A stretch of DNA of 64,000 bases from Watersipora subatra (lineage: Eukaryota > Bryozoa > Gymnolaemata > Cheilostomatida > Watersiporidae): contig NC_088717.1 of NCBI RefSeq assembly GCF_963576615.1, forward strand, positions 57,739,526 to 57,803,525, read 5' to 3'. Made by a program: the position numbers and the translations under genes. Positions within the stretch are counted from its first letter, which is position 1. Every line of letters starts with the position of its first letter. Below the pieces are notes generated by a model. The model was not told the DNA's origin, did no database searches, and saw nothing but the letters and a program-made list of their open reading frames with translations. Positions 11,701 to 22,800 of the stretch are shown here, piece after piece.

Positions 11701-14700
11701 CCGCCAGCTAGATAGTAGTAGAAATTTTCTGCTGCCCAACACATGGCCAGAGCTTCCTTTTCTATTTTGGGCATACCGCTTTTCTGTGTCCGTAAGGGCC
11801 CACGACGCCAATGCTATAGGCTTAAAGCCATCAGCAGTTTTCTGAAAAATCGCCATTCCCAAACCATAGGAGGAAGCGTCGATAGAAAGCCAAGTCTCGG
11901 TTTCCATATCAAATGGGATTAGCACCGGGAAAGAGGAGATATTTTGCTTCAGCACCTCAAACTTTTCAGTCATTTCAGCTGTCCAATACCAATCATTATT
12001 TTTCAGCTTGAGGAGAGATCTCATCTTGATTCTGTCATCTGCTAGGGTGGACATAAACTTACCGAGATAATTGACCATACCAAGGGATCTCTTTGAGCCT
12101 TTTCTGTTTTTTTGGGATAGGGAAATCTTGTATGGCTGATAATTTTCCTGGATCTGCATGTATCCCTGATTCATCTATTGCATGACCCAAAACGGTGAGA
12201 CGAGTCCGGGAGAACTCACACTTTTCTTCATTAAGAGTAATGCCTGCAGAAGCCAGACGTGATAAAACTTTCACTTTACTGACGTGTTCATCTTCAGTCT
12301 CTGTATGGATTAAGATGTTATCCATTTGACACAACACACCTTCAATACCCTCCAGAGCCTTTTGCATCTCCCTTTGAAATATTTCGGGAGCCGATAAAAT
12401 GCCAAATGGTAAACGCTTGCAAAAAAACCTACCAAACGGTGTGATAAAAGTAGTCAGTTTTTGCGAACTTTCACCCAACCGAAGCTGCCAGTACCCGAAG
12501 TTTGCATCTAATTTTGAGAACACGTGACTTACCCAGGCTGGCTATTGTCTCATCAGTGGCTGGAAATGGGTGGTAAGCCCTTTTCACCGCTTTATTCAGG
12601 TGGGTAAAATCTATGTATACTCTGATCTTCCCATCTTTCTTGGGCACCACTATACAAGGAGCGCACCAGTCTGTGGGCTCCTCTATCCTCTGAATAACTC
12701 CGATCCTCTCCATCTGGTGGAGCTCTTCCTGTAAAAGCCGGCGCCGAGCTGCAGCTATTCTTTTGGGAGTAGATTGAACAAAAGGAGTCCTTTCAGCTGA
12801 ATATGAACTCTGGATCTCATGGTACCTAAGCCTGAGAACAATTACGGAAACATCTCTTTCCAACCTGTTGAAGAACCCTCCGCGATTTCAGACACTTTGA
12901 TAATGCCAGAGTTTTGATGACCGGCTTGCCTAACAGGGGACTAGCTAGCCCTTTAACAATGTAAACCCTCTCTTTGTGGCGTGTTCCTTCATGAGATAGT
13001 TCTACGATAACCACTCTAGGTACTGTAAGCTTAGCGTTTCCAGCGCCGAACAATTTTCGAGTAGTAGGTGTCAGTTTCAACCCAAGAGCATCGCAAACAC
13101 TAATTGGTATGGCGGACACTGCAGCACCCGAGTCTACTTCAAATCTCACATTTTTAGAGTTCACCTGTAACTTTACGTACCAGGCATTTTCTGTTTCTGA
13201 GATGGTGTAAATGTGATTTATGCGGCTTTGTCATTGGTAACTTCCTAGAAACAAGCTATCTACTCCATCGTCATTCTCCTCCAGTGCAAATACTTCCTGA
13301 GCTCCTTTGCACATTTTTGCCCAGTGACCTTTCTTTTTGCATCTGTTGCAGCTTGACCTTTCTGCCGGGTAACGACCACCAAAATGCTTCCACTTTCCAC
13401 AATTTGAGTATGGTTTGTCTTTTGCGTTACTGCTCTTGTTTTCTTCAGTGTCAGTCATTTGTTTAGACGATTTGGGTTTATACCGCTGTACCGAGTCTAC
13501 ATTCCTAGCATACTCTTCTTTACCGGATCCCAGAGCACCAGATGTAGAGGCCATCACAACTACATGCTCCTGATTTGATAGTTATTGCTTCGCTTTTTGA
13601 ATGCATAACCTGAGTGTGAAATCAGGCACATCAATCAGGTACTTGCGAAGCTCGATGTCATGCATTCTCACCACTATTCCGTCCCTTACCAAGTCATCTC
13701 GCATATCACCGTAGTCGCAATTCTTACTCTGGACTTGGAGTTTAACTATAAACTGGTGCAGGTTTGCAAAATTGGCCAGGTTGCTGCATCATCTTATTAA
13801 ACACTGAGCGCTCAAAAATAACATTTTTAACAGGCTCAAAATACGCATCATAAAATTTGATCAGTTGGCCAGGGTTTTCTTTTTGTCATCGTCAGATGGC
13901 ACAAATGTGAACTGATTGTATACTGGTACCGAGTCACTACCCATGGCCATAAGCATGTGACCGATTTGTTCGTCTACAGTGAGCTCTTAGTTTCTTCACA
14001 ATCACATATATATTAAACTGCTCTTTAAAAACTTTCCAAGCGGTAGCCAGGTTGTCTGAGGAGAAATCCATGGGCTTGACGAATTTTTCAGGTTTGGTTT
14101 CACCACTAGTAGACATACTCTATACTGTTTTATTGGCAGGACACAACAATCAAGAAGATACGATGGATCGTGATTAACAGGGAACAAATTAGGTAACACC
14201 AAAATATATGAAAGTGACAGAATAATTCACTATTGTCATTAAGAGTCAAGGTAGCAAAAATCTGGGAAATATTGCTCCACACAAAGTACGCCTACTTTTG
14301 CGATATCTCAGCAAATCTCCGATCCTTATTCCTCAACGCAACAGCTTCCAGAAAATCTGTGCCTTGTCATGAGCACGCCATTGTAAAATACTGTTACACA
14401 AACAGCAACGTTTTACATGATTACGTCTGTAGGTTCGATATATTCTGACACTATATGAAGCTATATGATCTTACTTGATTATCCGTACGTCAGTTGCTCC
14501 TCCTCCCTGAGCCGCGCCCAGAATAATCCTGCTCTCGTCGTAGCTTCTGGTACTCCTTTTTCTCCAGCCATCCTCCTCCGACCGGAAACCTCTCCTTCCT
14601 TTTTTTGACCTTGATCTCCTCCGCCCGTGATGTCGTAAATACAGATTGTAATACCTGTTCGGTATTCCCTTACAAAGACAACTACGAGGTAATACAAAGT

Positions 14701-17700
14701 AATAGCAATGCCAAATCTTTTCAATAAAGTTGTAAGATCTTGTCATTACAACCTTACTACATATATATCTTATGTGATTAATCTAAACTGTGTTGTATAT
14801 GTTTTACGTATTACACGTTACAATATTTAGTGGTCCACCTGTGGTCAAACTGTTTCACGATTTCTTATGTTTTCATTGGTATGCAATAAATATTTTGAAA
14901 ACTATCAACATTCTAACACGTAAATTCTTTTCATTTGCTCATTTTGTATAGAGTCACACTTTTATTTTGACGACCATAAATTCTGACTACAGTACTTACA
15001 TTTGTTTATTGTCAGCGGTACGCTATCCTCCATACATAGTGTATGGTTGGTTGAAGTTAAGAAAACCAGTTGATGGTTAAGAAATCCAAGTTGTCTTCTT
15101 GTTATAATACTGAATGACACAGCTAGCAGTTGCACCCCAAATGTTAGCCTTGATTCATCTCATAGTTCAGCTTTATACCCTTATGTTGTTGTGAAGCTAG
15201 ACTTGATAAATGAACAGAAAAATATTGGGCTCTGAATTTAGCCAGTTATGTAGATTAACAGTGTTTCATTTTCATTCTATCAAGTTTCACTGATATGTAT
15301 GTGTAGAGCTGTTATCATCTACTTCTAGGAGTTCAAAAACATGTATGGAATGCTGTTCTCTTTAAGATCTTTCGTAAAAAGACTATCTCCTTTTGATTGG
15401 TGAGTAATGGACAGAGAGTCTTGTTCATTATCTATTTGTTTTGTTATGATTGTTTTAGTTTTTGAAGTTTGATGTGTACTTGAAAAAAATTTAGTATGAT
15501 ATGGCTGTCTTTGCCTAATTAAGTTTACATTTGTTGTTCTAGCATTACTTCATCTTGTCAGACAATTAGAATATGCTTGTCTTCGCCAACTGGTCATTTT
15601 TTGTTTCAGCTACCAATTTCTGTTTTGTTCCATTGCTGCATATCTTACGGTTGCGCTGATTAGCTTGATTACTTTGCAGTAGAATGTTTATTAGAGTATA
15701 AGCAAATTTACTTGCTGATATAGTTGTGTTAGTATTTTCATGAGTATGAGAACATGTCAGCAAATAATGAGGGAGCATCAATTATATTTTTAGCTGAAGA
15801 TTAATTCTTTAATTATATTTTTATTTTTTATATGTTGCAGCAAAGATGGCTTTCTAAACTATCAAACAAGTAAATACAAGTTGCATTACTACGAGACACC
15901 GTCTGGTCTCAAGTTTGTTTTAAACACAAGTGTAGGTGTAAGCGATGCTAGAGAGACTCTTCAACAGATATACAGTCAGGTAGAGTATGTAAACCTTTTA
16001 TGAGATATATACTGTGTGTTGGTTAACAGATGACAACCACTTTTACTTATGATTACAATATATTTGGTGTTGCTCGCTGTCTTCCCTGTTTCAGTACATC
16101 AATTTATAACCATTTCCTTGCTGGATACATAGATGTATAGATACCCACCCACAAGGTTTGTATTTTATTCAGTGACAATAACCTTATTTAGACATTTCAC
16201 TCATGTTTGTTTACAGATGGTGCATCCGAGTCACGCTACACTAGTCATCTCCAATATGTAGTTGTAAAAGTGAACCTGAAAAACATTTTTTGCAAAACTA
16301 TCGTAATATTTTGTGTTTTGAAGAACTCATTGGTCTAGGTATCAGTTCAACGGTTACCTTTACGCTAACAAAAAAGTGGCAGAGGTCAATAATTCCATCG
16401 TAGTTGTCTTTTACTAGAATTTTGTCTTATAACATTTTTGATTGCATAATTACAGTCATCTACTTACAATTACCATATGATGTTTCAACATGCAATATTT
16501 GATGTCCAAAGTTTCTCAAAGTGCTGCAGTTTTGAAGGCGAATGTGGAAAAAACAAAAATGAAGCGTAAATAGCGCAAAAATAAAATATAGTCACCTAGT
16601 TGAAGTATGAGTAAAGGGGTGGTCACACGAGCGCCGAACCGAACTAAATGACGCAAAACGACATCGCTTTCAGCTCTAAAAAGTTCGGCCGAGGATATTT
16701 CTGGCCGAAACGAACCGTTTCGGTCCTGCTCGAAATTTCGTGCCGATCCCTTGCTCTTATTGGCTGGTTAAAATTCTAGAATTCTAGCGAGCACGCGTCA
16801 CATTTCTACTTACGTTCGCGTGAGTAATGCTAAAAAAGAAATGGGACGATACTTTTATTTCGTTAAATAGACCACATGAAGCAATTTACGACAAGGTTTT
16901 CCCGGACTTATGATTGTGTTGCATAAATGTAAGATGTTGCACTTAAGTTTTGCATAAATGTAAGAGAATTGTGATTTTCTTTCGTGTAGAATATAAGTAA
17001 TGTGTCATATTCATCCTGATGAAGTATCGTTGACTAATTTATTTATGTAAAACCACAGTACTATGATAAATACTGTTTTTGTTTGTTATGTACTCAGCAT
17101 AGAAAAACATTCATCTGTTAATAAAAAAAATATAATTATGTTGATGGGAAGGGTTGGCAAAATCTTTGTATCGAGTGATTTATTTTGAGCAGCTGAACGA
17201 TCGTCTGATAAATCTGCTGTGTAATTATAATCTATAATTGTTCTTCAAAGTTTTTTGTTTACAATAGAAATATTTAACTCAAATACATAAAAACTACTAA
17301 TGAAACCGTGTCCTGTCTTTATACGTATGGTATCTAAGAAGCGAAGTTACTTCGGTGGCCGTGTGACATGTGCCACGAACCGAACCAGCCTCCGAACCGA
17401 TCCTACGTCGGTTCGGTGCTCGTGTGACCACGTCTTAAGTTATACTATATTATCATTTCTATCTATGCATAGCCATTCACGTGTCCTAAAGTGTAGTTAT
17501 AATTCACCTAGTTGTAGTATGAGTAAGTTATACTGTATCATCACTTCTATCTATTCATAGCCATTCACGTGTCTTAAAGTACAGTTATAATTCACCTAGT
17601 TGAAGTATGAGTAAGTTATACTGTATCATCACTTCTATCTATTCATAGCCATTCACGTGTCTTAAAGTACAGTTATAATTCACCTAGTTGAAGTATGAGT

Positions 17701-19332
17701 AAGTTATACTGTATCATCACTTCTATCTATGCATAGCCATTTACGCGTCTTAAAGTACAGTTATAATTCACCTAGCTGAAGTATGAGTAAGTTATACTGT
17801 ATCATCACTTCTATCTATTCATAGCCATTCATGTGTCTTAAAGTACAGTTATAATTCACCAAGTTGAAGTATGAGTAAGTTATACTGTATCATCACTTCT
17901 ATCTATGCATAGCCATTCACGTGTCTTAAAGTACAGTTATAATTCACCCAGTTGACGTATGAGTAAGTTATACTATATCATCACTTCTATCTATTCATAG
18001 TCATTCATGTGTCTTAAAGTACAGTTATAATTCACCCAGTTGAAGTATGAGTAAGTTATACTGTATCATCACTTCTATTTATGCATAGCCATTCACGTGT
18101 CTTAAAGTACAGTTATAATTCATCCAGTTGACGTATGAGTAAGTTATACTGTATCATCACTTCTATCTATTCATAGCCATTCATGTGTCTTAAAGTACAG
18201 TTATAATTCACCAAGTTGAAGTATGAGTAAGTTATACTGTATCATCACTTCTATCTATGCATAGCCATTCACGTGTCTTAAAGTACAGTTATAATTCACC
18301 CAGTTGACGTATGAGTAAGTTATACTATATCATCACTTCTATCTATTCATAGTCATTCATGTGTCTTAAAGTACAGTTATAATTCACCCAGTTGAAGTAT
18401 GAGTAAGTTATACTGTATCATCACTTCTATTTATGCATAGCCATTCACGTGTCTTAAAGTACAGTTATAATTCATCCAGTTGACGTATGAGTAAGTTATA
18501 CTGTATCATCACTTCTATCTATTCATAGCCATTCATGTGTCTTAAAGTACAGTTATAATTCACCCAGTTGAAGTATGAGTAAGTTATACTGTATCATCAC
18601 TTCTATCTATGCATAGCCATTCACGTGTCTTAAAGTACAGTTATAATTCACCCAGTTGACGTATGAGTAAGTTATACTGTATCATCACTTCTATCTATTC
18701 ATAGCCATTCACGTGTCTTAAAGTACAGTTATAATTCACCTAGTTGTAGTATGAGTAAGTTATACTGTATCATCACTTCTATCTATTCATAGCCATTCAC
18801 GTGTCTTAAAGTACAGTTATAATTCACCTAGTTGAAGTGTGAGTAGGTTATACTGTAATAAAAACATTTTCACTGGTTATTAGGTTAGTTAACTTTTTAG
18901 TCATAATTCAAGTTTTCGACGTTTATTTTTATGTAGATTTTTATAATGCTTTTGCTTTAAGAATATTTTTTAATTTTTGCTGTATTTATTAACGAGTTAT
19001 AAAATGTTTTTTGGCTGAGTAACCCTCCCTATAAATTAACGTGGCCTTCTAGGGAGATCTGTATCTATATATGGTGGTTTAATGTATGAAGCAGACCTCT
19101 TAACAAATTGTGTTTGCCTGTAGATATCTGACTGCTTTTTAAGTAATATTTGACCTTTGAACTTGTCTCTCCAGGAGTCTGTTCTTCTCATGTTTTGGTT
19201 TTATGGTAGGTGTATGTGGAATGTGTAGTGAGGAATCCGCTGTGTCGGTTGGATGAGCCGATTACAAGCGACTTGTTCGAAGAGCGACTCGACACATTTA
19301 TTAAAGCGCTGCCATACTATCAGACAGCGTAG
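8704..19332 (+). CDS. TRAPPC1: TRAPPC1, trafficking protein particle complex subunit 1 (Bet5)
   Basis: Four exons (8704-8799, 15329-15399, 15841-15979, 19210-19332) join in phase to a complete 142-residue protein, close to the usual ~145 residues. It is a longin-fold core subunit of the TRAPP complexes, which tether ER-derived vesicles and activate Rab1/Ypt1 at the Golgi. Diagnostic stretches are [16 protein letters not shown] near the N-terminus, [33 protein letters not shown], and [11 protein letters not shown] near the C-terminus. Intron 1 is about 6.5 kb because it hosts a LINE relic and an LTR retrotransposon. Intron 3 carries a satellite and a DNA transposon. A polyadenylation signal AATAAA lies at 19520-19525. 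I am confident in the family from the distinctive order of motifs; no alignment was run. Confidence 0.93.
8830..9485 (+). pseudogene. Relic of a non-LTR retrotransposon reverse transcriptase C-terminus
   Basis: Read across several frames, this stretch shows the order typical of the RT C-terminal half in jockey/CR1-like LINEs: a TRYLGV motif, SHLEYAA followed by an IWDPSL-like motif, a VQNQAVRFI motif, and near the end an SFLPRTIK-like motif. Stops and frameshifts interrupt it. It lies just inside TRAPPC1 intron 1, about 30 bp after the exon 1 donor. The 5' part of the element is absent, as is usual for 5'-truncated LINE copies. Confidence 0.68.
9623..9843 (-). repeat. 3' LTR of the Gypsy element
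   Basis: On the minus strand it begins TGTAAAGGAACACC directly after a purine tract at about 9844-9855, as expected for plus-strand priming. It differs from the 5' LTR at about 19 positions and one 2-bp indel. Confidence 0.85.
10181..10516 (-). pseudogene. Integrase C-terminal extension
   Basis: The segment [18 protein letters not shown] resembles the RRNRRHL-type motif at the Pol C-terminus of Mag-like elements. A Ser/Pro-rich tail follows, and it ends about 340 bp before the purine tract. Confidence 0.6.
10513..11500 (-). pseudogene. Integrase, interrupted by a stop
   Basis: The HHCC zinc-binding module is visible (IHSGHLG ... RCNTC), then a core start [20 protein letters not shown] with two Asp. 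The frame stops near 10947. The later core resumes at 10839 with [14 protein letters not shown], which contains the expected Glu. Confidence 0.8.
11510..12174 (-). pseudogene. RT connection and RNase H, frameshifted
   Basis: 11680-12174 carries [14 protein letters not shown] and [16 protein letters not shown], the first RNase H Asp. A frameshift near 11775 moves the rest to the next frame, with [14 protein letters not shown] (the family usually has TDHKPL) and [10 protein letters not shown], the last marking the end of RNase H. Confidence 0.8.
12059..12863 (-). pseudogene. Reverse transcriptase, split in two frames
   Basis: The N-terminal part lies at about 12471-12863 ([24 protein letters not shown]) and the palm at 12059-12523 ([31 protein letters not shown]). 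The active-site box reads QMDN where the family has xMDD, so the second catalytic Asp is replaced by Asn. A frameshift near 12500 separates the two parts. Confidence 0.85.
12826..13164 (-). pseudogene. Aspartic protease segment
   Basis: The frame contains [13 protein letters not shown], the catalytic DSG motif of retropepsins, and downstream [11 protein letters not shown], resembling the conserved second flap-proximal motif. The catalytic Asp is present. The frame is closed before RT. Confidence 0.78.
13231..13557 (-). pseudogene. Nucleocapsid segment with zinc knuckles
   Basis: An open segment contains [14 protein letters not shown], a CX2CX4HX4C zinc knuckle. A first knuckle ahead of it ([11 protein letters not shown]...) has lost its leading Cys. 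Tandem knuckles of this form mark the Gag/Pol border in Gypsy elements. Confidence 0.75.
13937..14116 (-). pseudogene. gag start, truncated by frameshift and stop
   Basis: ATG at 14116 opens a frame reading [20 protein letters not shown], followed by an [13 protein letters not shown] stretch typical of the N-terminus of Mag-like Gag. The frame ends at TAG (13939-13937). Similar sequence continues in another frame from about 13980 downward, so Gag is frameshifted. Confidence 0.65.
14117..14451 (-). other. Leader between 5' LTR and gag
   Basis: About 335 bp of untranslated leader. I find no primer binding site starting with TGG next to the LTR end; a TATCGAACC stretch lies about 10 bp inside, which is not a standard site. 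Confidence 0.5.
14452..14674 (-). repeat. 5' LTR of the Gypsy element
   Basis: It aligns along its whole length with 9623-9843. On the minus strand it begins TGTAAGGGAATACC. Its inner end is uncertain by about 6 bp, because homology could extend to a CA at 14446. It holds the expected promoter region, but no TATA box is assigned. Confidence 0.85.
15329..15399 (+). CDS. TRAPPC1: TRAPPC1 exon 2
   Basis: Acceptor ACTTCTAG, donor GTGAGT. It encodes [18 protein letters not shown] and LSPFD, residues 33-55, leaving two bases of codon 56. Confidence 0.93.
15841..15979 (+). CDS. TRAPPC1: TRAPPC1 exon 3
   Basis: Acceptor ATATGTTGCAG, donor GTAGAG. It encodes residues 56-102, including [18 protein letters not shown], the most conserved part of the family. 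Confidence 0.94.
16615..17435. mobile_element. DNA transposon with TIRs, TAA duplication (PIF/Harbinger-like)
   Basis: Ends are inverted copies: GTGGTCACACGAGC near the left, and its reverse complement at the right end, with about 25 bp of near-identical inverted repeat continuing into GCCGAACCGA. TAA flanks both sides (16612-16614, 17436-17438), and removing the element plus one TAA restores the adjacent satellite sequence gtatgagtaagttatac. A 3-bp TWA-type duplication suggests PIF/Harbinger. At 821 bp with no transposase frame it is non-autonomous. Confidence 0.82.
17439..18855. repeat. 88-bp satellite array, about 16 copies
   Basis: The phrase gtatgagtaagttatac recurs every 88 bp from about 17516 onward. 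Each unit also has a tagccattcacgtgtcttaa core. Marker variants (catagtcattcatgtg near 17995 and 18347; ccaagttgaag near 17859 and 18211) recur at 352 bp, showing a four-unit higher-order repeat. A detached half unit lies at about 16590-16611, left of the inserted transposon. Confidence 0.92.
19210..19332 (+). CDS. TRAPPC1: TRAPPC1 exon 4
   Basis: Acceptor TATGGTAG. It encodes residues 103-142, starting [17 protein letters not shown] and ending ALPYYQTA before TAG at 19330-19332. Confidence 0.93.
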   Translation: MYVECVVRNPLCRLDEPITSDLFEERLDTFIKALPYYQTA

Positions 19333-19519
19333 CTTTTTTATCAGAGCCATAATGCCTCATTACATGTGGTGCTATTTATTTCTGTATTTGAGACTGAACA
19401 TTCCTTGAATCATAAAGATTATTTGTTTATTCTCATCTGTCTGTACATAGATTATTATTTTGTGCTTTGTAGTGAGAAAGTTTAATTAGTGTATGGAGTA
19501 GTGATGTCATCATCGTGTA

Positions 19520-19525
19520 AATAAA
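19520..19525 (+). promoter_or_regulatory. Polyadenylation signal of TRAPPC1
   Basis: AATAAA 188 bp after the TRAPPC1 stop codon and upstream of the next gene. It is the best placed canonical hexamer between the two genes. Confidence 0.6.
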
Positions 19526-19757
19526 TGCCTATTAAATTCATGCTAAATTTTATCTATTGTTGTAAACTAGTATCGAATACAATGATACAGAAGTTGCTTG
19601 CAGTCTGTGCTGACTTTGAGTTAAATTTTCAACTATCAACACAACACCCATTTCATTAGCATTTGGGGCTCGATGCAGCAGAATAATGCATTCCTAGCGT
19701 TAAGTATGACGCTATGTTGGCCATAGCTAATAGTTAGGTTTTAAACGGGAAGCCAGC

Positions 19758-19807
19758 ATGGCAAAGAGTCTTCAACTGTGCTGTTTGTTTTTAGCGTTGG
19801 CGCTGGG
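19758..19807 (+). CDS. EF-hand gene exon 1, signal peptide
   Basis: ATG at 19758 in the context agccagcATGG. Encodes 16 residues of a hydrophobic leader plus two bases; donor GTATGT at 19808. Confidence 0.82.
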
Positions 19808-22800
19808 GTATGTAGAATAAAGCTGTACCATTTAAAGTCGTCTGTGAGCTTAAAAAAGTACTATAGTTTACCAAACTTAGACCAAAGCATTGAGAATATT
19901 ATTTTTGGTGTGCACTAAAAATGTTACCTAATGATGCCTCCTGGTGTAAGTAGCTGTTAGATATAAACAGTTTGAATCAAGCATATTTGACCTATTATAA
20001 AACGACAAATGGTCGTTTGTTCTCACACTAAATCTTATATAATATTCTGCTAGTCGACTGGTAGAAGCAGTCGCGGTTCAGTTAAAGCGTTAGCTTATGA
20101 TCAGTAGGGCAGCAGTTGAGTCACATAAGGACCATTCGTGCTGTCAGCAAGGGCATACAGCCATAATCACTCCTGTGCTAAGCCAGGCTGTCGGTGACCA
20201 AACTGGCGCCCTCATCTGTGCCCCAGCGTGGATGAAGAGGGTTGCTGGCGAGCCTGTAGTAATGAAAACAAAACCTGACAAAGGGCGGAGGAGCTGTGAG
20301 GCAGTAGCCAGCTAGCTAGAGATGGTGTCTCAATTAAGACACCTAACAGAAGGCAATGGCAAACCTTGTTCCAACAAGCTGCAACTTGCCAAGACTTGGT
20401 TATAGGAATTGGGGGAGAACCATGATCGCCTATGTCCTCACAGGACATGGTACCTAAAGACAGACTTAATCCTCTCACAACTCTTTGTAACCATTTTATA
20501 ATTATTTGCATAATATTGTGAAACCTTGATATTGGTCTTCAGACTGTTAATAAAGTATTCAGCTGTCAAGTTGTGCCTCAAATTAACTCTACAGTACTCA
20601 CCAGTAAGTATATCACAAGTATTAAGTTCTCTTGCATACCAAACATAAGCTGGGGGTTATTGAGATCACAGTGTTTTCCTCAGATGCCTTGCTGTTGAGC
20701 GGGTGCATTGGCTAGACATAGATAGTCAGCAGCCTGATTACGAATTGACACACGATGAGCAAGAAAAGTTGGAGATGTTCAACCTCCTCAGACAAACGAT
20801 CGATGACAATGAAGATGGTGTTGTGCGCCTTGAAGAGCTACACGCTGCCAAACAATATTTTGAAGAGAAAGGTAGGCTATATGGCATTATTTGGTAGGCT
20901 ATGTGTACGTTTATTTGCTCAAAACACTCAACAAAAGCATCAGAAATGGTGTACTCCTTGCATAGAATTTGTAAAGTACACACTTGTAGTTAGGCTATAC
21001 ACATATTAATATAACTATAGTATAGTCACTACTTACTACTAAAAAGCATTCTGAATATCATACATTCTAGATAATAAATACAGTAAGTACCTTTGAAAAC
21101 AATAATTTTTTATCATTTTAACTTATTCTAAGTGGTGGTTCAACCTTCCCCCTTATGGAGCAAATTGAATTATTTAGAAAATTTCATGAAAGCAAACTTT
21201 CATAAAATTTGCCTATAACCAGCTCAAATTTTAAAACTTTTAAATGAATTTTTAGACTGCATTGAGCATAGCTCGAAACAGCTCAAGCTCAAATTTGGCG
21301 CAAATTAAAACAATTTGCATTCTAAAATTAAATAAAGTTCAAAATGTGATTGAACTTTCTCCACTTTCTTTTAAAATTAATTAATATTATTATAGTAGGT
21401 GTAATCAATTAATTTTACTTGATGTACAATTAAAGATAAATTTTAATTTCACCGCTCACAATCTTATATTATAAATTCATATGTAATATAAAATAAGTTG
21501 CTGTTGTATGTACATGTATTTCATAGAACATGCCTGCGCTTTATAAAAAACTTTACCAACTCGATATTTTAACCTACTCCATCGCGTGTAACCAGTATTT
21601 TTAAAACGTCAGTTTTATCCAAACCATTGATTGACAAAACTATTAAAGGGAATCACAGCTGTAGTTTTAACTTCTACAGCAACAAGGCATGTGTATACTA
21701 AGATATATTAATTAATTTATTGGTCTTTAAAAAGCTATTCTATGTACATATTGTTTGAGCAAGCTTAACTGTTTAAAACAAGTTATATCTAGTTATGTGT
21801 GAAAGAGCAGAAACCAAAACTACAACTAACTGAGACATTTTAGCAAAGGATGGCATAACATATGAGATACTGAAGGGGATATTGACGGAGTCACCACAAC
21901 TGATGTTTCCTGTAGTCTTCGAAGACATGTGGTGGCTTATGACCCATAATCTGAAGGAAGAACTATCTGATTACACCGAGATCTGGTTTAATTATGTTGA
22001 CACCAATGGTAGGGGCTAGCCAATGATAAGAGCCTCCTTTGATCATAGTTCAATTTAATTGCTTTGGTTTATATAGCGGTACAACCCTATAGTTACAGTC
22101 ATATGCGTGTACCAGCACATCCCTTTAGTCACACTACTATGTACCAATGATAAAAACGAAGTTGTATCAAATTTTTGCGATGCATGTGGGGAAAAGTAAA
22201 AATACCGTCTACTGCAGGTGTTCCCACGACCAAACGAGAGTTTTTATGATAAGTGCATGTGCACACAACTTACGAAAATTATTCATAAACAACGTCACAA
22301 ACCCTTGTTTCAAAATCTCATCAACAAATTTGACCATCGTTTTGTAGAGTCGTTAAAGTATTATAACGATACAAAACACATATAAGCCTATTTAAATATG
22401 TTACCAAGTCTTTGTAAAATGTCGTCAGTCTCTTAAAACTTACCCATCTGATCGGATTATACACAAATAGACAGATTAATTTGGCCGAAAATCGTCACAA
22501 AACGCTTGAAAAGCTTGGTTTATAATAAAAGTTAAGACCGGCCTACGATACGCCAATAAAGCCGTGCGACAGATATTAGAACTATTTAGCAGTGCGCATT
22601 TCACGAGAAAACCGTGCTTATTTCACCAGTCTATGGCACTGTTTACTTGTAATCAAATTTATTCGAAGGTTTCTGTAATAAACGTAGACCGTTTGAAGCG
22701 TAGACCGATTTACAGGTACGAAATTGTGGTTCACAGTTTATCAGCCTATGTTTTTTTGTCCAATCATCGAAGGTTTCATTATTTAAAACGTTAGCCAAAA

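Larger units (their letters stand above)
9618..14679 (-). mobile_element. Ty3/Gypsy LTR retrotransposon, Mag/C-clade-like, inactivated
   Basis: A complete-length element lies in TRAPPC1 intron 1 in antisense orientation. Two LTRs of about 221-223 bp flank an internal region with, in minus-strand order, gag start, zinc knuckles, DSGA protease, RT, RNase H, and integrase with a C-terminal RRNRK-type motif. The 3' LTR is preceded by a purine tract (TTGAGGGGAAGA). AAGAC occurs at both outer ends (9618-9622, 14675-14679), a candidate 5-bp target duplication. I counted about 19 substitutions between the LTRs over ~220 bp, so the insertion is not recent. The coding region is broken in several places. 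No TGG-type primer binding site is evident after the 5' LTR. Confidence 0.9.

Noticed and set aside
14471-14746. Arg/Gly-rich minus-strand frames of 81-91 codons
   Set aside because: They lie in the 5' LTR, and the same sequence recurs in the 3' LTR; not protein-coding.
17300-17560. 86-codon plus-strand frame
   Set aside because: Crosses the boundary between a DNA transposon and the satellite array, so it cannot be a native gene.
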